From NCBI GenBank assembly GCA_903954065.1, contig CAJBME010000177.1, positions 17,622 through 81,621 on the forward strand: DNA of 64,000 nt, given 5' to 3'. Both the position numbers and the translations under genes were made by a program. This document shows positions 28,744 through 38,744 of the stretch, piece after piece (position 1 is the first letter of the stretch; each line of letters opens with the position of its first letter). The stretch is from an uncultured bacterium (GTDB lineage: Bacteria; Verrucomicrobiota; Verrucomicrobiia; Verrucomicrobiales; V1-33). Under the pieces are notes generated by a model, which saw nothing but the letters and a program-made list of their open reading frames with translations, did no database searches and had not been told where the DNA came from.

Positions 28744-31110
28744 ATGGACCACCGCCTTACCTCCACGCTCTCCGCTCTTATCACCCTCATCCTGCTCGGC
28801 AGCACTCCCGCCTGGGCTCAATTCGGAGGCGCCTCCAAAGTCCCAGTCACTTTGGTCGCGGAAACAAATGCCGTCGCCCCCGGCCAGCCGTTCACGGTCG
28901 CCCTGCGGCTGCAACACCCGCCCGGCGTGCACACGTATTGGATCAACCCCGGCATCGGCCAAGCCACCAAACTCGACTGGAAATTGCCCGCCGGCTGGCA
29001 GGCAGGTCCGTTTGTCTGGCCAATCCCCGATCTCTACGACAACGGAGCCGGCCCCAGCCACGTTTATCACGGGGACACGCATTTATTAACAGTCATCACG
29101 CCGCCGGCAACATTTACGGTCGGCTCCAGTGTCACGCTCGAAGGTAAAGCCACGTGGTTTGAATGCACCGAGGAAAACTGCATCCGGGCCACCGGAGCGG
29201 TCTCGCTGAAAGTCGACGCCGCGGCTGACCCCCAGCCAGTGCCAGCTGTCCGTGCCGTCTTCGACGCCATCCGAGCCCAGCAGCCAGCGACATCCGACGC
29301 GTGGAAAATCGACACTCTCCTCAGTGCGGAAACGGCGACCATCACCCTCACCCCCGGGAACGGAGCCAATTCTGATCCCGGTGATGTTTATTTCTTCGAA
29401 CGCGACAACGTGGTTGAGCTTGGACCTCCTCAGATCGTCAAACAGGACGGGGCGTGGGTGATCAGCGTGACGAGATCGGACGCGACACGCCCGCCCTCCG
29501 GATTCCTTCGGGCCACCAAGGGATGGCTGGCCGACGGCTCGCTACCGGCACTGGCCGTCCCATTCAGCCCGGCCGAAGCCACGGCCACGGCCACGGCCGG
29601 GACGACAGAAGCGGCGCCGGAGCCGGGTGCTGTGACACCAGATCCCGTTCAACCAGCCGCGCCGGATGCCGCCGGAGCCGATGGCAAAATAGTGCTCCCA
29701 TCGGCCACGCTGGCGGCCATGGCGGCCATCATTCCTCAGACGGGTGCCAAGTTTGTCAATCTCAGCGGCGGCGCGCAGAAGGAGCTGACCTTTTTGTGGG
29801 CGCTGGTGCTGGCGGTGGCGGGCGGATTTATTTTGAATGCGATGCCGTGTGTTTTTCCGGTACTCGGGTTGAAGGTACTTGGGTTTGTACAGCAATCGGG
29901 GGAGGACCCGCGCAAGGTACGGATGCACGGACTTGTTTTCACGCTCGGCCTGTTGGTGACGATGTGGGCGCTGGCCGGAGTTTTGATTGCCCTCAATCTG
30001 GCGGGAGCCCGTCTAGGCTGGGGATTTCAGCAGCAATCACCCGGGTTCATGGCTTTCATTATCGGCCTGCTTTTCCTTCTCGCTCTGAACCTCGCTGGTA
30101 TTTTTGAGTGGGGAACTGGCTTGATCGGGGTGGGCGGCGGTTTGATGGAGAAGCAGGGGCTGGCCGGATCATTTTTTACGGGTGCGTTGACGACTCTGGT
30201 CGCCACACCGTGCAGCGGACCGTTTCTTGGCGCGGCCATGGGATTCACGCTGCGTCAGCCTCCCGCGCTCGCACTCATCTTGTTCACCTTCTTCGGCCTC
30301 GGCATCGCCCTACCCTATCTCCTGCTCTCGCTCTTCCCAAAACTGGTTCACCATCTGCCCCGCCCGGGCGCCTGGATGGAGACGTTTAAAGTCGCCATGG
30401 CCTTTCCCATGCTCGCGACCGTGATCTATTTCCTCCATTCCTTCGGCGCCCAGACCGGCCGCGGCGGCCTGACATTGATGCTCGTCGCCCTGCTCCTGCT
30501 CGCGCTGGGCGCTTGGGTGTACGGCCGCTGGACATCACCCGTCCGGTCGACCACGGCCCGACGCGGCGGCCTAGCCGCCACCATCCTGCTCGCCGCCACC
30601 GCCGTCTGGACGGCGCGCGACGCCGTCGCCAGCACACCAGAATCACGGCCGCTCAATGATCAAATCAGCCAGCTCAGCGAACAATTGGAACATGCCGTGC
30701 GCACCGGCGGCAAACTTCCCGCCGAAGCCGCCGCCGCTACCACCAGTGGTATCACTTGGGAAAAATGGTCCCCAGAACGAGTCGCCGCCCTGCGCCAAGA
30801 AGGACGTGTCATCTTCGTCGACTTCACCGCCGAATGGTGCGCCACCTGCCAGGTAAACAAAAAAGTCGTCTTCAAATCTCCCGGATCAGAGCGCGTCGCC
30901 GCCGCCTTCGCCAAAACCAAGGCCGTCGCCCTCAAAGCCGATTGGACCAATGAGGACCCCGTCATCTCGGAATTTCTCTTCCGCAATGGCCTCTTCGCCA
31001 TCCCCGTCAATTTCATCTATCCGGCCGACGCCTCCCAGCCGCCCATCATGCTGCCAGAAGGATTCCTCACCCAAAGCCACGTCATCGAGGGACTGGAAAA
31101 AGCCCAGTAA
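28744..31110 (+). CDS. DsbD-family thiol:disulfide interchange protein
   Basis: Signal peptide; N-terminal DsbD-like domain, CcdA-like TM region (NAMPCVFPVLGLKVLGF...TPCSGPFLGAAMGF) and C-terminal thioredoxin domain (VDFTAEWCATCQVNKK). Confidence 0.93.
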   Translation: MDHRLTSTLSALITLILLGSTPAWAQFGGASKVPVTLVAETNAVAPGQPFTVALRLQHPPGVHTYWINPGIGQATKLDWKLPAGWQAGPFVWPIPDLYDNGAGPSHVYHGDTHLLTVITPPATFTVGSSVTLEGKATWFECTEENCIRATGAVSLKVDAAADPQPVPAVRAVFDAIRAQQPATSDAWKIDTLLSAETATITLTPGNGANSDPGDVYFFERDNVVELGPPQIVKQDGAWVISVTRSDATRPPSGFLRATKGWLADGSLPALAVPFSPAEATATATAGTTEAAPEPGAVTPDPVQPAAPDAAGADGKIVLPSATLAAMAAIIPQTGAKFVNLSGGAQKELTFLWALVLAVAGGFILNAMPCVFPVLGLKVLGFVQQSGEDPRKVRMHGLVFTLGLLVTMWALAGVLIALNLAGARLGWGFQQQSPGFMAFIIGLLFLLALNLAGIFEWGTGLIGVGGGLMEKQGLAGSFFTGALTTLVATPCSGPFLGAAMGFTLRQPPALALILFTFFGLGIALPYLLLSLFPKLVHHLPRPGAWMETFKVAMAFPMLATVIYFLHSFGAQTGRGGLTLMLVALLLLALGAWVYGRWTSPVRSTTARRGGLAATILLAATAVWTARDAVASTPESRPLNDQISQLSEQLEHAVRTGGKLPAEAAAATTSGITWEKWSPERVAALRQEGRVIFVDFTAEWCATCQVNKKVVFKSPGSERVAAAFAKTKAVALKADWTNEDPVISEFLFRNGLFAIPVNFIYPADASQPPIMLPEGFLTQSHVIEGLEKAQ

Positions 31111-31506
31111 CAATCCGCTCTCCTCCTCTTCACCTCGCCGGCACAGTCCGGCAGGTTCGGTCGCCACGATCGCCACGGCACAGTCCGATCACTCCGGCCG
31201 GTTCGCGTTTCATGTTCTCATCGCGGGGCCCCACGATGAGGCCAGTCACGAACCCGCGCGCAGAACCCGCGCGGTGAGCGCCACCCGGCACGCCGTCGAA
31301 GCTGCCCGGCCGCCCGGAACGCCACGGCTCCCTCGTGTCTGGAACGTCACGGGAATCCGAGTGCCGGATCCGGACGGATGTGATTGTTTCCCACCGATGG
31401 CGAAGCCCCGCCCAGAAATGCTTGATGGGGCCTCACTCTTTCTGATAGGCTGAAAAAATCACCGGAGCCTCCCAAGACCGTCATTTAAAATCCACCCCTT
31501 CAAATA

Positions 31507-34500
31507 ATGCTCAAGACTCACACTTTGCTTTCCGCGATTCGTCACTGGGTGATGGGACTTACCCTCATATCGGGCCTGACCGGTATTTCGAACGGCGGAT
31601 GGATCGCTTATAATGACAGCGCTTTCAAACCGGGCCAGACCAACGCCCCGAATACGACGACCTATGGATTGGGCCGGGGCTTTGCCGGCGAAGGCCAAGG
31701 CGGACCGCTGAAAGATTTCTCCACCGGTGAAGCCACCGGAGTCGCCGTCGAATACAAGGAAATCTTCACCACCGGCAGTGTGAATTCGGCGGGGGATGCG
31801 GCTCCATTTATTCCGGATACTGATGCCGCGGCCCTCTTCGCCGAGCGGGCCGACCTATCGGGAAACATGAGTTATGGCGACGCGCCGGGATGGGCTGTCG
31901 AGTTGACCATCAGCGGATTGAATCCGAGCCGCCGGTATTCATTTGCCGGAACGGCCGATCGCCGGGGCGGGGCCGGTTACGCCGACCGGGTCACCAACTG
32001 GAGCGTGCTAGGGGCTGACGCCCTGACCTATGCCAGCTCACCCGGAGCCCATCGAGTGTCCGACCGCTCCGTCGAATTCAGCACTGGCGAAAATAGTGCG
32101 GGGCTGGTGGCTCGATGGACAAATATCCGCCCCGGCGCTGACGGCACTATCGTCATTCGCACCAGCCACAGCGTGGGCGTCGCCGCCGGCGGTCTGCCCG
32201 GCGCCCATGCCTTTCGCGGCTATGGCGGCGGCCTGTTCCTCGTCAGCGAACAGGTCGATCAGTGGGAAGCCTACAACGACAGCGCCTTCAAATCAGGTCA
32301 GACCAACGACCCCAATGCCACCACCTTCGGACTGGGCCGCAGCTTCGCCGGCGAAGGCAACTCCGGATCACTGAAAATCCTCGCCACCGGGGAAAATAGC
32401 CTGGTCACCGCTACCTACACCGAGTTCATCACCGCCGGCAGCGTGAATTCCGCCGGCGATGCCGCCGACTACCCCGCAGGCTCGGACGCTGAAGCCGAAT
32501 TCAAAGGACGCGTCGACCTCGCCGGCAACATGAGCTACGGCGATGCTCCCGGATGGTACGTCGACCTCGAATTAACCGGACTCGATCCCACCAAACGGTA
32601 CAGTTTCGCCGCCACAGCCGACCGCAAAGGCGGCGCCGGATATGCCGAGCGGGTCACTAATTGGTCGATCCTCAGCGCTGCCAGCGCCCAGAATGCAAGT
32701 TCAGTAGGAACACATAAAGTCTCCGAGACGTCAGTTGAATTCAGCACCGGCGACAATGCCGCCGGGCTGGTCGCCCGATGGACAGACATCGATCCTGGTT
32801 CCGACGGCCGGATCATCATTCGCACGACGCACAGTGTGGGGCAGGCTCAGGGCGGCCTGCCTGGCGCACATGCCTTCCGCGGCTATGCCGGTGGCGTTTT
32901 CAGCTTAAAAGCTGGGCCACACCGGTGGCGCGCCTTCAATGACAGCGCCTTCAAGCCGGGACAAATCAATGAGCCCACCGTCACAACGTACGGTCTGGGA
33001 CGCAGTTTTGCCGGCGAAGCTGGCTCCGGCCCGCTGAAAAACAGCGTCGGTGGCGCCCCGTTAAGCGTCGAGGCTGCTTATACGGAAACCATCTCCAGCG
33101 GCAGCGTCAACTCCGCCGGCGATGCCGCCGATTTTCCGCCCGGCTCAGACGCGGAGGCAGAATTCAAAGGCATGGTCGACCTCGCCGGCAACATGAGCTA
33201 CGGCGATGCCCCGGGATGGAGCGTGGACTTGACTCTGACCGGGCTGAACCCGTCCCGCCGCTACACCTTTGCCGGTACCGCTGATCGCAAAGGTGGCGCC
33301 GGTTACGCCGAGCGCGTCACCAACTGGTCGATCATCGGAGCTGAAGCCTCTCGCTACGCCAGCACTCCGGGGACGCACAAAGTGTCGGAAACCTCGGTGG
33401 AATTCAGTACCGGCGACAACGCGACCGGACTGGTCGCGCGGTGGACGGACATCGCCCCCGGAGCCGACGGCACCATCATCATCCGAACCAGCCATTCCGT
33501 AGGCCAAGCGAACGGCGGCCTGCCGGGCGCCCACGCTTTCCGTGGATATGCCGGCGGAGTTTTTCTTGTCGCTGAGCAATACACGACCTCAGCCGGCGTC
33601 ACCAGCCGGCCGATCGATATCACGGACCTGCTACCCGCGGAGAACGCGATGGAGGCCAGCCCCAGCTCTCCGCTCCGGGCCGTCCTCCGAGCCGGCGATC
33701 AATCAGTCAAGGAAGGATCCATTACACTCAAGCTCGATGGCATCGCCGTCACTCCCATTATCGTGACCGAAGCCGGCACGACCACGGTTCTCTATCAAGC
33801 GCCTGCCCCACTGCCCTCAGCCAGCACCCATACCGTCGAGCTCTCATTCCTCGATAACAGCCCGACCCCGCGCCCATACACGAAACAATGGTCCTTCACC
33901 GTTCTCGCGTGGAGCGAATTCCCTGTGCTGGGCAAATCCCTCTCGCTCCCATTCGATCCCACTCGCTATCAGCGACGCGGTATGGCGCTGAATCTTATCC
34001 TGCCTGACAGCGCGGAAGGCTATCCATTCTCCACCCTTGATGACGCTCAGGCCATTCTGAACGAACCGTTTACAAATCTCGTCGACCCGGCATTACTGAA
34101 TAATCTCGGGTATTTTGAAGAGACGACGGCCCTTAATTATCAAATCGACGGCGCGCCGGTCGGCAACATAGCCAACGAGAGCCTCTTTCCCGGCATCGCC
34201 GGCCGCGGCCAGCCTTTTGCGTTGGAGGCCTTTACCTTGCTTCATCTCAAGCCCGGGCATCACCGTTTTAACATCACCATGCAGCCGGCTTTTCGTCTGT
34301 ACGCCGGAGGGTCCCCGACCGAACTGGAAATTCCAGCCACGTTCTCACCGTGCACGAATTGTGGCGGCGATGACGCCCCGTGGATCATCGACCTGATGGT
34401 GACGGATGAAGGTCTCTATCCATTCCGGCTCTTCTACTTCGGCGCGGCAGGGTCGGCCAGCCTCGAGTGGGTCAACCTCCTGCCCGATGGTACGCGTCAT

Positions 34501-34740
34501 CTGATCAATGGAACCGAAGCCGGCGCCATCCCTGCGTATTTCCCGCTTGATACGATCGGCGGGTCAGCCGCCCCTTCCATCGCCCTCGATGGCGATACCA
34601 TCGTCATCGGCTGGACCGGGCCAGCCATGCTGCAATCAAGTTCGGACTTGGCCTCCGGACGGTGGCAAAATATCGCTCCGCTGACCAACCCCTATCGAAT
34701 TCCAGCGCAAGGCAGCCGGTTTTTCCGACTGGCCCGCTGA
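31507..34740 (+). CDS. Large secreted protein with three tandem ~221-aa domains
   Basis: 1077 aa; three copies of W-x-A-[YF]-NDSAFK..NMSYGDAPGW..ADRKGGAGYAERVTNWS; C-terminal LQSSSDLASGRWQNI...RFFRLAR tail. Confidence 0.82.
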   Translation: MLKTHTLLSAIRHWVMGLTLISGLTGISNGGWIAYNDSAFKPGQTNAPNTTTYGLGRGFAGEGQGGPLKDFSTGEATGVAVEYKEIFTTGSVNSAGDAAPFIPDTDAAALFAERADLSGNMSYGDAPGWAVELTISGLNPSRRYSFAGTADRRGGAGYADRVTNWSVLGADALTYASSPGAHRVSDRSVEFSTGENSAGLVARWTNIRPGADGTIVIRTSHSVGVAAGGLPGAHAFRGYGGGLFLVSEQVDQWEAYNDSAFKSGQTNDPNATTFGLGRSFAGEGNSGSLKILATGENSLVTATYTEFITAGSVNSAGDAADYPAGSDAEAEFKGRVDLAGNMSYGDAPGWYVDLELTGLDPTKRYSFAATADRKGGAGYAERVTNWSILSAASAQNASSVGTHKVSETSVEFSTGDNAAGLVARWTDIDPGSDGRIIIRTTHSVGQAQGGLPGAHAFRGYAGGVFSLKAGPHRWRAFNDSAFKPGQINEPTVTTYGLGRSFAGEAGSGPLKNSVGGAPLSVEAAYTETISSGSVNSAGDAADFPPGSDAEAEFKGMVDLAGNMSYGDAPGWSVDLTLTGLNPSRRYTFAGTADRKGGAGYAERVTNWSIIGAEASRYASTPGTHKVSETSVEFSTGDNATGLVARWTDIAPGADGTIIIRTSHSVGQANGGLPGAHAFRGYAGGVFLVAEQYTTSAGVTSRPIDITDLLPAENAMEASPSSPLRAVLRAGDQSVKEGSITLKLDGIAVTPIIVTEAGTTTVLYQAPAPLPSASTHTVELSFLDNSPTPRPYTKQWSFTVLAWSEFPVLGKSLSLPFDPTRYQRRGMALNLILPDSAEGYPFSTLDDAQAILNEPFTNLVDPALLNNLGYFEETTALNYQIDGAPVGNIANESLFPGIAGRGQPFALEAFTLLHLKPGHHRFNITMQPAFRLYAGGSPTELEIPATFSPCTNCGGDDAPWIIDLMVTDEGLYPFRLFYFGAAGSASLEWVNLLPDGTRHLINGTEAGAIPAYFPLDTIGGSAAPSIALDGDTIVIGWTGPAMLQSSSDLASGRWQNIAPLTNPYRIPAQGSRFFRLAR
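31600..33588 (+). repeat. Three tandem intragenic repeats, 663-nt period
   Basis: Repeat starts (TGG of W-x-A) at 31600, 32263 and 32926, exactly 663 nt apart; e.g. GTCGACCTCGCCGGCAACATGAGCTACGGCGATGC at 32512 and 33175. Confidence 0.95.
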
Positions 34741-34785
34741 GATGGGATCACGGGGCGAACAGGCAAGCGGGCGAGCGGCGGACAG

Positions 34786-36141
34786 TCACCGCCGCTGCCA
34801 GGGGACGGCGCCGGCCCTGTGAATGTGAAACTGCAGCGCTTGGCTCAGTTCACGCAGTTTTTCCGGCTGCGTCCGAGCGAGGTTGCGGCTTTCCTGCGGA
34901 TCGTCCTGCAAATGATAAAGCTCCAACGGACTGAACGGGTCGTTTTGCAGGATTTTCCAGTCGCCGCGAATGAGGGCTTCGTAGGACTTACCGCCGTAGG
35001 ACGGACCGCCTTCGCGACGGACGAAATAGAGATCGCGCGGCGTCGGCATCTCACCACCGGTGAGAACCGGACACAAACTGACAGCATCCAAGTCACCCGA
35101 CCGGGGAAGCCCCGCTAACTCAAGGAAGGTTGGAAAAACATCGAAAATCTGACCGGCATAATCACTGCGTGAGTGCGCCTTCACCACCGCCGGCCAACGC
35201 AGAAAAAACGGCACCCGCAACCCGCCGTCATAATGACTCTGTTTGCCTCCGCGCCACGGGTCGTTGTTCTGCCCATGAGGCAGGGAGCCGCCATTGTCGG
35301 AAGTAAAAACCACCACTGTGTCACGCTCTAACCCGCACTCCGTGAGCGTGCGCAAAACCCGGCCAATACCGTCATCGAGATGCTCGATAAGCGCCACATT
35401 CAAAGCCCGCTTTTCATCCATTCCAGGCGCGCGCGCTCGTACGGCCTCTAGCCACGCCGGCGGCGGCTCAATGGGGAAATGCGGCGCCGTAAACGCCAAA
35501 TACAAAAAAAACGGCCTCCCTTCATCCGCCGCACTCTCCCGCAACCACTGACAGGCCCAGTCACTGAAAAGATCCGTGGAATGGCCCTGCGGCGTGACCA
35601 CCTCAGCATCACGCCTCATGTAATTGATACCATGCCGAAGATGTCCCGTATGGCTGTCCATCATGTCGCCCAAAAACCCATGGAAAAAATCAAACCCGCG
35701 GTCATTCGGCCGATTGGGCACTTCCAGACCCAGATGCCATTTTCCAACTAGCCCGGTACGATAACCGCCTCGCCGCAATTCGTCTGCCAAGGTGGGGACC
35801 GCCGGATCCAGATACCCCCAAGAATCCGCAGGCAATGTGCGAATCACTCCGGGCACACCCACCCGGTCGGGATGACGCCCAGTCAGTAAAGCCGCGCGCG
35901 AGGGTGAACAGACCGTACTATTCGAGCGCATCGCTCGAAATGTCATACCCCCCGCCGCCAATTGATCGAGATGCGGCGAACGCACATCCGACGCCCCATA
36001 GGTCGAGACATCGCCATACCCATGATCATCCGTGACGATCAAGACGAAATTGGGACGCGGCGGCGTGACGGCGGCCCACGTGGAGCCAGCCCAGCAGGCC
36101 AGAACGAGGACGAGGCCGCGGATCATAACGGCACGACTCAT
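34786..36141 (-). CDS. Sulfatase (arylsulfatase A-like), Cys-type
   Basis: NFVLIVTDDHGYGDVSTYGA...NSTVCSPSRAALLTGRHPDR; signal peptide. Confidence 0.95.
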   Translation of the reverse strand: MSRAVMIRGLVLVLACWAGSTWAAVTPPRPNFVLIVTDDHGYGDVSTYGASDVRSPHLDQLAAGGMTFRAMRSNSTVCSPSRAALLTGRHPDRVGVPGVIRTLPADSWGYLDPAVPTLADELRRGGYRTGLVGKWHLGLEVPNRPNDRGFDFFHGFLGDMMDSHTGHLRHGINYMRRDAEVVTPQGHSTDLFSDWACQWLRESAADEGRPFFLYLAFTAPHFPIEPPPAWLEAVRARAPGMDEKRALNVALIEHLDDGIGRVLRTLTECGLERDTVVVFTSDNGGSLPHGQNNDPWRGGKQSHYDGGLRVPFFLRWPAVVKAHSRSDYAGQIFDVFPTFLELAGLPRSGDLDAVSLCPVLTGGEMPTPRDLYFVRREGGPSYGGKSYEALIRGDWKILQNDPFSPLELYHLQDDPQESRNLARTQPEKLRELSQALQFHIHRAGAVPWQRR

Positions 36142-37691
36142 GGCAGGCGCGGGATGAGCGGCAATCCTCCAGCCGCCGCAACCGGGTATAACGCACGGTG
36201 CGACTCCAGACTTTCCTTCAGCCCCGCCATCAGTCGGCGCAAATCGTCCGGACGGGAAGCCGCCAGATTGGTTGATTCAAAGGGATCGTCTTTCAGATGA
36301 AAAAGTTCATAATGCGAGCCGCCGGAGACATTCGAAGGAACATAATGATAAACCACCTTCCATGGGCCATCGCGATAACTGGTGAAGTAGTTGCTGCGAT
36401 GCGGAGCGTGCGGGTAGTGCATGAGAAATTTTTCGTGACGCCCCGGATCGGGTTGTCCAGTCAGCAAGGTGTCGAGAACGAGTCCATCGACGGGGTGCCC
36501 CTCCGGCACTTTATTTCCGGTAAGTTGCAGGAGAGTCGGCAGGATATCGACCACGGCCGCCTGCTGCGACTGGATGGCCCCGGCAGCGATAGGAAGGCGT
36601 TTTTGATGCGGATTCCCCTCCTGCGGCCGCGCCCACGCGGCGATGAATGGCACTCTCATACCCCCTTCATAATGAGATCCTTTGCGCCCTCGCAAGGGAG
36701 CGGCGCAGGCCACTTCGTGCGCTGATCCGAGCGGAGCGTCAGATCCATTGTCACCCAAAAAAACCACCAATGTATTGTCGGCGACCCCGAGGGTATCCAG
36801 CTGGTCCAGCAGGTCGCCGAGCGAGGCGTCCATGCCTTCAATCAACGAAGCAAAGGCTCGGGCCGGCGCAGGCTTATCAGATCCGGTATAATGACCGGCA
36901 AAGCGAGGGTCGGACTCGAAGGGAGCATGAACGGCATAATGGGCGCAGTGGAGAAAAAACGGACGCTTTTCCTTCACCGCGGTCGCCATCTGCGCGGCGG
37001 CTTCCCGCGTGAGTGCTTCGGTGAGGAAGATTTCGGTGCCATGATACGCGGACAAATGCGGCACGGCATGGCGGCCTTGACCGGTCGTCTGACCAAAGTT
37101 TTTCGACCCCTGATAACTACCGGGCTGGCCGATGGAACATCCGCCTACATTGATATCGAAGCCGAGGTTCTGCGGATTCTCCCCTTCTGACCCGCGCGGG
37201 CCAAAGTGTCCTTTTCCGACATGAATCGTCCGGTAGCCAGCGCGCTGCAGGAGTCGGGGCAGAGTGATGTCGCGGGTATGCAGCCCCTGCCAGTTCCACG
37301 ACGGCGGTCCGAGCGGCCCCGCATTATTCTGATCTGGATTGATCCAGTTGGTAGTGCCATGGCGCGCCGCATTCTGCCCGGTCAGCAGCGAAATCCGGCT
37401 GGGCGAACACACGCTCATGGCGCAAAAATTATTGAACCTCACGCCTCGGGCCGCCAGCCGTTCCATCTGCGGCGTGCGGAAAAATTCATTCAGAGGATGG
37501 CGCACAGGCTTTCCACCTTCATCCGTCAAAAAGGGAACCGACGTATCCATGACGCCCATGTCATCGACCAGAAACACGATGATGTTGGGCGGCGGAAATA
37601 CCTCATCCGCTACCGCGCGGCACACCGGTAAAATCACCAGACCCAGCAGGATGAGAATGGAGGCGAGGCGGGGAAGTCCGTGTCTTGACAT
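36138..37691 (-). CDS. Sulfatase (arylsulfatase A-like), Cys-type
   Basis: NIIVFLVDDMGVMDTSVPF...AMSVCSPSRISLLTGQNAARHG; signal peptide. Confidence 0.95.
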   Translation of the reverse strand: MSRHGLPRLASILILLGLVILPVCRAVADEVFPPPNIIVFLVDDMGVMDTSVPFLTDEGGKPVRHPLNEFFRTPQMERLAARGVRFNNFCAMSVCSPSRISLLTGQNAARHGTTNWINPDQNNAGPLGPPSWNWQGLHTRDITLPRLLQRAGYRTIHVGKGHFGPRGSEGENPQNLGFDINVGGCSIGQPGSYQGSKNFGQTTGQGRHAVPHLSAYHGTEIFLTEALTREAAAQMATAVKEKRPFFLHCAHYAVHAPFESDPRFAGHYTGSDKPAPARAFASLIEGMDASLGDLLDQLDTLGVADNTLVVFLGDNGSDAPLGSAHEVACAAPLRGRKGSHYEGGMRVPFIAAWARPQEGNPHQKRLPIAAGAIQSQQAAVVDILPTLLQLTGNKVPEGHPVDGLVLDTLLTGQPDPGRHEKFLMHYPHAPHRSNYFTSYRDGPWKVVYHYVPSNVSGGSHYELFHLKDDPFESTNLAASRPDDLRRLMAGLKESLESHRALYPVAAAGGLPLIPRLP

Positions 37692-37719
37692 GGCTCTATG
37701 AAAGCCAAAGTACTCCGAC

Positions 37720-38637
37720 ATGCCTGAAGTATTTGGATTCGATTGTTATTCTCCTCGGGAAATTGCTGAGCGGGTGGAAAATGTGGGGGTGACCAAGGCG
37801 CGCCTGCCGTTGATCTCGATGGTGGCGCTAGGCATTTTGGCCGGCGGGTTTATTGGATTGGGTGCGATGTTTTTCACCCTCGTGCAAAGCGATGCGGGTC
37901 TCAGTTTTGCCGTGGCCCGGGTGCTAGGAGGGGTGGTTTTCTCGCTGGGGCTGATGCTGGTGGTGATTGCAGGCGCTGAATTATTTACGGGCAACAATCT
38001 TTTGGTGATGGCCTGGGTCTCGGGCCGGATCTCCTGGGCGCGGCTACTGCTCAATCTCAGTGTTGTCTTTACCGCCAATCTGATTGGGGCGGCGGGACTG
38101 GCACTGCTAGTGGCCATTTCGGGCCATGCCGCGATGAACCATGGCGCCGTCGGCGAGACGGCGGTCGCCCTCGCGGCCGCCAAATGCTCGCTCCCATTCG
38201 GTGAAGCATTCTTCAAAGCTGTGCTGGGCAATATCCTCGTTTGCCTCGCAGTCTGGCTGGCCATGGCCGGCCGCACCGTCACGGACAAAATGCTCGCCAT
38301 CGTTTTTCCCGTTTCCGCCTTTGTCGCATGCGGTTTCGAACATTGTATCGCCAACATGTACCTGATCCCACTCGGCATTTTTCTGCAAGACGGACTACCC
38401 CCGCCCGCGGTCACCAGCTTAGCCAGCCCCGACTGGTCAGGTTTCATCCGCAATCTGATTCCAGTCACCCTCGGGAATTTGACCGGCGGCGCCGGCATGG
38501 TCGGCCTCATCTACTGGATCATTTACCGCCGTGACCGGCCCGCCACCGGCAACCGCCAGGACGCGCAAAAAAAAACGGCCGGCGGCCCGCAAGGAGCCAC
38601 GGCAAACCTGCAACTCCCTTATTCCGGAGACCGATGA
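37720..38637 (+). CDS. Formate/nitrite transporter family protein (FocA/NirC-like)
   Basis: DCYSPREIAERVENVGVTKARLPLISMVALGILAGGFIGLGAMFF...GNNLLVMAWVSGRIS...GFEHCIANMYLIPLGI. Confidence 0.94.
   Translation: MPEVFGFDCYSPREIAERVENVGVTKARLPLISMVALGILAGGFIGLGAMFFTLVQSDAGLSFAVARVLGGVVFSLGLMLVVIAGAELFTGNNLLVMAWVSGRISWARLLLNLSVVFTANLIGAAGLALLVAISGHAAMNHGAVGETAVALAAAKCSLPFGEAFFKAVLGNILVCLAVWLAMAGRTVTDKMLAIVFPVSAFVACGFEHCIANMYLIPLGIFLQDGLPPPAVTSLASPDWSGFIRNLIPVTLGNLTGGAGMVGLIYWIIYRRDRPATGNRQDAQKKTAGGPQGATANLQLPYSGDR
38539..38602 (+). repeat. Dispersed repeat family R2, copy 1 (in the 3' end of the FocA-like gene)
   Basis: GCCCGCCACCGGCAACCGCCAGGACGCGCAAAAAAAAACGGCCGGCGGCCCGCAAGGAGCCACGGC aligns to the 40110 copy. 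Confidence 0.75.
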
Positions 38638-38744
38638 AGCCCGATTTTTGATGAGCCTTTCTCCAGTTATAGCGATTTGGATGCATCCGAATCGTCCACA
38701 GGATCGATTACCTTGTTCACACTGGACTGTCAATTGTCCCTCAC

